Below, piece after piece: positions 7,142-8,542 of a stretch of DNA of 8,542 bases. Numbering within the stretch: the stretch's first letter is position 1; each line of letters opens with the position of its first letter. The notes under the pieces were generated by a model. It saw nothing but the letters and a program-made list of their open reading frames with translations, made no database searches and had not been told where the DNA came from. The translations under genes and the position numbers were made by a program. Location of the stretch: assembly GCA_903832395.1 (NCBI GenBank), contig CAILBF010000115.1, positions 1 through 8,542 on the forward strand, read 5' to 3'. The DNA comes from an uncultured Actinomycetes bacterium (GTDB lineage Bacteria > Actinomycetota > Actinomycetes > Nanopelagicales > Nanopelagicaceae).

Positions 7142-7714
7142 CTATCGAGCCCGTGTAATTGCAGAAACACCTTCAGGGATTTCTTCGAGGCCTGCAACCT
7201 CTGATATTAAAGTGCACCAACCCGCGATATGTTTTAAGAGTTCGGTGGGTTCGGCAATGATTGGAGTCCATGATGCGCGAATTTCAATCTCTGATTGGTC
7301 GTTACGAGGTGAGAGTTTTCCAAAAGATGCACTCGAGATTCGTGTAACGGTGCCGCTAGGTGCGGCGAAAACGCATCCAGCACTTTCGAGTGAGGATAAG
7401 AACCAACCCCAACCCACTTCGGGGAGTAGTGGATCCTCTGCCATGGCAGAGTCAACATCGGAGCGCATAAAAGTCACACACCGAAACTCACCCTCCCAAG
7501 TTTCCTGTCCGCCTGGCTCGTGAAGCAAAACAAAGCGGCCAGATGCCAACTCTTCTTCCTCATCGCCGTTTTTACCATTGCTAACATCGGCTGAAAATGC
7601 AAAGGCATATGTCGCCAATTTTTGTGGGGCGGGGACTTCCTCGAGAACAACTTCAGCACGTGGAGTAAAGGTGCGGAGTTGATCTATTAATCGTGCAAAA
7701 GCGCCGGCGACCAT
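7142..7714 (-). CDS. DUF3000 family protein, function unknown
   Basis: A 190-aa soluble protein of the actinobacterial DUF3000 family. I recognise the hallmark segments DPLLPEVGWGW (94-104), SGTVTRISS (120-128), SEIEIRASWTP (141-151) and AGWCTLISEVAGL (164-176), and the LLHEPGG (63-69) preceding TWEGEFR. No catalytic motif, signal peptide or membrane segment is visible. An acidic run DEEEE (51-55) sits in what looks like a variable loop. The family is found beside RNase D and often near hemE in Actinobacteria (Rv2680 in M. tuberculosis, from memory), but no biochemical role is established to my knowledge. It is first in the minus-strand gene cluster and divergent from the EamA transporter gene. 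No Shine-Dalgarno sequence precedes the ATG at 7714; a TACGCT hexamer ends 6 bases before it, suggesting a leaderless start. Family call firm, function unknown. Confidence 0.9.
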   Translation of the reverse strand: MVAGAFARLIDQLRTFTPRAEVVLEEVPAPQKLATYAFAFSADVSNGKNGDEEEELASGRFVLLHEPGGQETWEGEFRCVTFMRSDVDSAMAEDPLLPEVGWGWFLSSLESAGCVFAAPSGTVTRISSASFGKLSPRNDQSEIEIRASWTPIIAEPTELLKHIAGWCTLISEVAGLEEIPEGVSAITRAR

Positions 7715-7720
7715 ACCCGT

Positions 7721-7726
7721 AGCGTA
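7721..7726 (-). promoter_or_regulatory. candidate -10 element of the DUF3000-RNase D transcript, leaderless
   Basis: Read on the minus strand this is TACGCT (TAnnnT), ending six bases (ACGGGT) before the ATG at 7714. No good -35 hexamer is visible 16-18 bases further upstream, and no Shine-Dalgarno sequence precedes the ATG. The spacing is the same as for the FTR1 gene. Confidence 0.35.
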
Positions 7727-7761
7727 ATAATTGAAATGGAAATTCTCGGGAGGCGGGGCGG

Positions 7762-7767
7762 TAGCCT
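7762..7767 (+). promoter_or_regulatory. candidate -10 element of the EamA transporter gene, leaderless
   Basis: TAGCCT (TAnnnT) ends seven bases before the ATG at 7775. A GGAGG sequence exists at 7749-7753 but is 21 bases from that ATG, too far to act as a normal ribosome site. A TTGAAA at 7731-7736 is too far (25 bases) to pair with it as a -35. Weak evidence, based on spacing. Confidence 0.3.
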
Positions 7768-7774
7768 TGCACGC

Positions 7775-8542
7775 ATGGTATCCCTCATAGCACTCATTTC
7801 TAGTGCGTTATGGGGGAGCGCTGACTTTGAGGGTGGGCGATTGAGTAAGAAGCATCGACCGATTGCCGTTCTAGGTTTCTCTCAAGTTGTTGGACTCATG
7901 TTTGGAATTTGCGTAATCGCTATTACTAGCGGCTGGCATGCACCAACATTGAGTACACATGGTTATTTTATTTCGGGAATTGGCGCCGGACTTTTTGGTT
8001 ACTTGGGTCTGATGTGTTTGTATACGGGCCTGGCATCGGGAAGCATGGGAGTTGTCTCACCGATCAGTGCAATGAGTGCGGTAGTCCCACTCGGTTATTC
8101 ATTACTGCATGGCGCCTCGCTCTCGCTCATAACATCTATCGGCATCGTTCTGGCACTCACCGGCATTTTTTGCGCCAGCGGTCCGGAGTTTTCTAATGGC
8201 CTGCCTTTTCGCCCACTCTTGTTGGCTTTATGTGCGGCTTGTAGTTTTGGCGCAGCGCTGACTTTTATCTCGATTGGTTCGAAGTCCAATCCACTCATGA
8301 CTATGGTGACCATGCGTGCAGCGACTTTTATCGTAACGATCGCAATAGCAATTCGTGCTAGAAGCATCGGTGGCTTTGAAAGAAAAGAGTATTCCGGCTT
8401 AATCTTTATGGGAGTAGCAGATTTTTCGGCAAATCTATTATTAGGTATCGCTTGCGCTAGAGGATCAGTTCCGGTTGCGATGGTTCTTGGTTCGATGTAT
8501 CCAATCGCTACTGCGGTATTAGCTTTTAAGCTCCTACATGAA
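7775..8542 (+). CDS. EamA/DMT-family transporter, 3'-truncated by the window edge
   Basis: Membrane transporter of the drug/metabolite (EamA) superfamily; 256 residues are visible, with no stop before the edge. Members normally have ten membrane helices in two five-helix repeats. Repeat 1 opens with LIALISSALWGSADFEGG (4-21) and carries GSMGVVSPISAMSAVVPLGY near 89-108. Repeat 2 opens near LLLALCAACSFGAALTF (148-164) and carries GSVPVAMVLGSMYPIATAVLAFKLL (230-254), the matching end-of-repeat motif. Probably 30-40 residues are missing, about one helix and the tail. I chose the ATG at 7775 because family proteins start immediately before the first helix. An in-frame ATG at 7736 would add MEILGRRGGSLAR, a basic extension with no parallel I know. 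No ribosome site is correctly spaced for 7775; TAGCCT ends 7 bases before it. The substrate (amino acid, metabolite or drug) cannot be told from sequence. It is divergently transcribed from the DUF3000 gene. Confidence 0.88.
   Translation, partial: MVSLIALISSALWGSADFEGGRLSKKHRPIAVLGFSQVVGLMFGICVIAITSGWHAPTLSTHGYFISGIGAGLFGYLGLMCLYTGLASGSMGVVSPISAMSAVVPLGYSLLHGASLSLITSIGIVLALTGIFCASGPEFSNGLPFRPLLLALCAACSFGAALTFISIGSKSNPLMTMVTMRAATFIVTIAIAIRARSIGGFERKEYSGLIFMGVADFSANLLLGIACARGSVPVAMVLGSMYPIATAVLAFKLLHE

Noticed and set aside
7116..7523. 135-codon open frame on the + strand bridging the rnd/DUF3000 junction
   Set aside because: Antisense to conserved DUF3000 coding sequence and without a ribosome site or recognisable motif.
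8095..8367. 90-codon open frame on the - strand
   Set aside because: Antisense to the EamA transporter, whose frame is continuous and has clear family motifs.
1..8542. A defence island, mobile element, CRISPR array or novel multi-gene system
   Set aside because: All seven genes belong to recognised families and fill nearly all the sequence. I see no transposase, integrase, direct-repeat array or target-site duplication.

Overview
The window reads as an ordinary chromosomal segment of an actinobacterium of moderate GC content (by eye roughly half G+C, well below Streptomyces or Mycobacterium). The main evidence is the block DUF3000 protein - RNase D (HRDC type) - convergent dxs. From memory this matches the Mycobacterium tuberculosis order Rv2680 - Rv2681 - dxs1 (Rv2682c), and DUF3000 is an actinobacterial family. 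The base composition and short intergenic gaps would suit a streamlined planktonic actinobacterium (for example the freshwater acI/Nanopelagicales group), but that placement is inference only.

Layout, left to right. At 1-1646 (+) lies dxs, cut off at the left edge, encoding the first enzyme of the MEP isoprenoid pathway. From 1588 to 7714 the minus strand is packed with five genes. In transcription order these are DUF3000 (7714-7142), RNase D (7133-5826), a lone FTR1-type iron permease (5773-4955), a thiolase (4887-3697) and a FadB-type enoyl-CoA hydratase/3-hydroxyacyl-CoA dehydrogenase (3696-1588). The last two abut with no intervening base and together would perform the final three steps of fatty-acid beta-oxidation. 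At 7775-8542 (+) an EamA/DMT transporter starts divergently from DUF3000 and runs off the right edge.

Noncoding DNA is scarce; no gap exceeds 70 bases. The most informative noncoding element is a perfect 13-bp inverted repeat (5797-5828). It covers the RNase D stop codon and sits on the predicted -35 box of the iron permease gene, so it may be a terminator, an operator or both. The dxs and fadB genes overlap tail to tail by 59 bp. Three starts (FTR1, DUF3000, EamA) lack a Shine-Dalgarno sequence but have a TAnnnT hexamer 6-7 bases before the ATG, the arrangement expected for leaderless mRNAs. The two fad genes instead carry clear Shine-Dalgarno sequences.

I see no mobile elements, tRNA or rRNA genes, CRISPR arrays, phage genes or defence cassettes, and nothing that amounts to a new multi-gene system. 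The points worth following up are regulatory and architectural.
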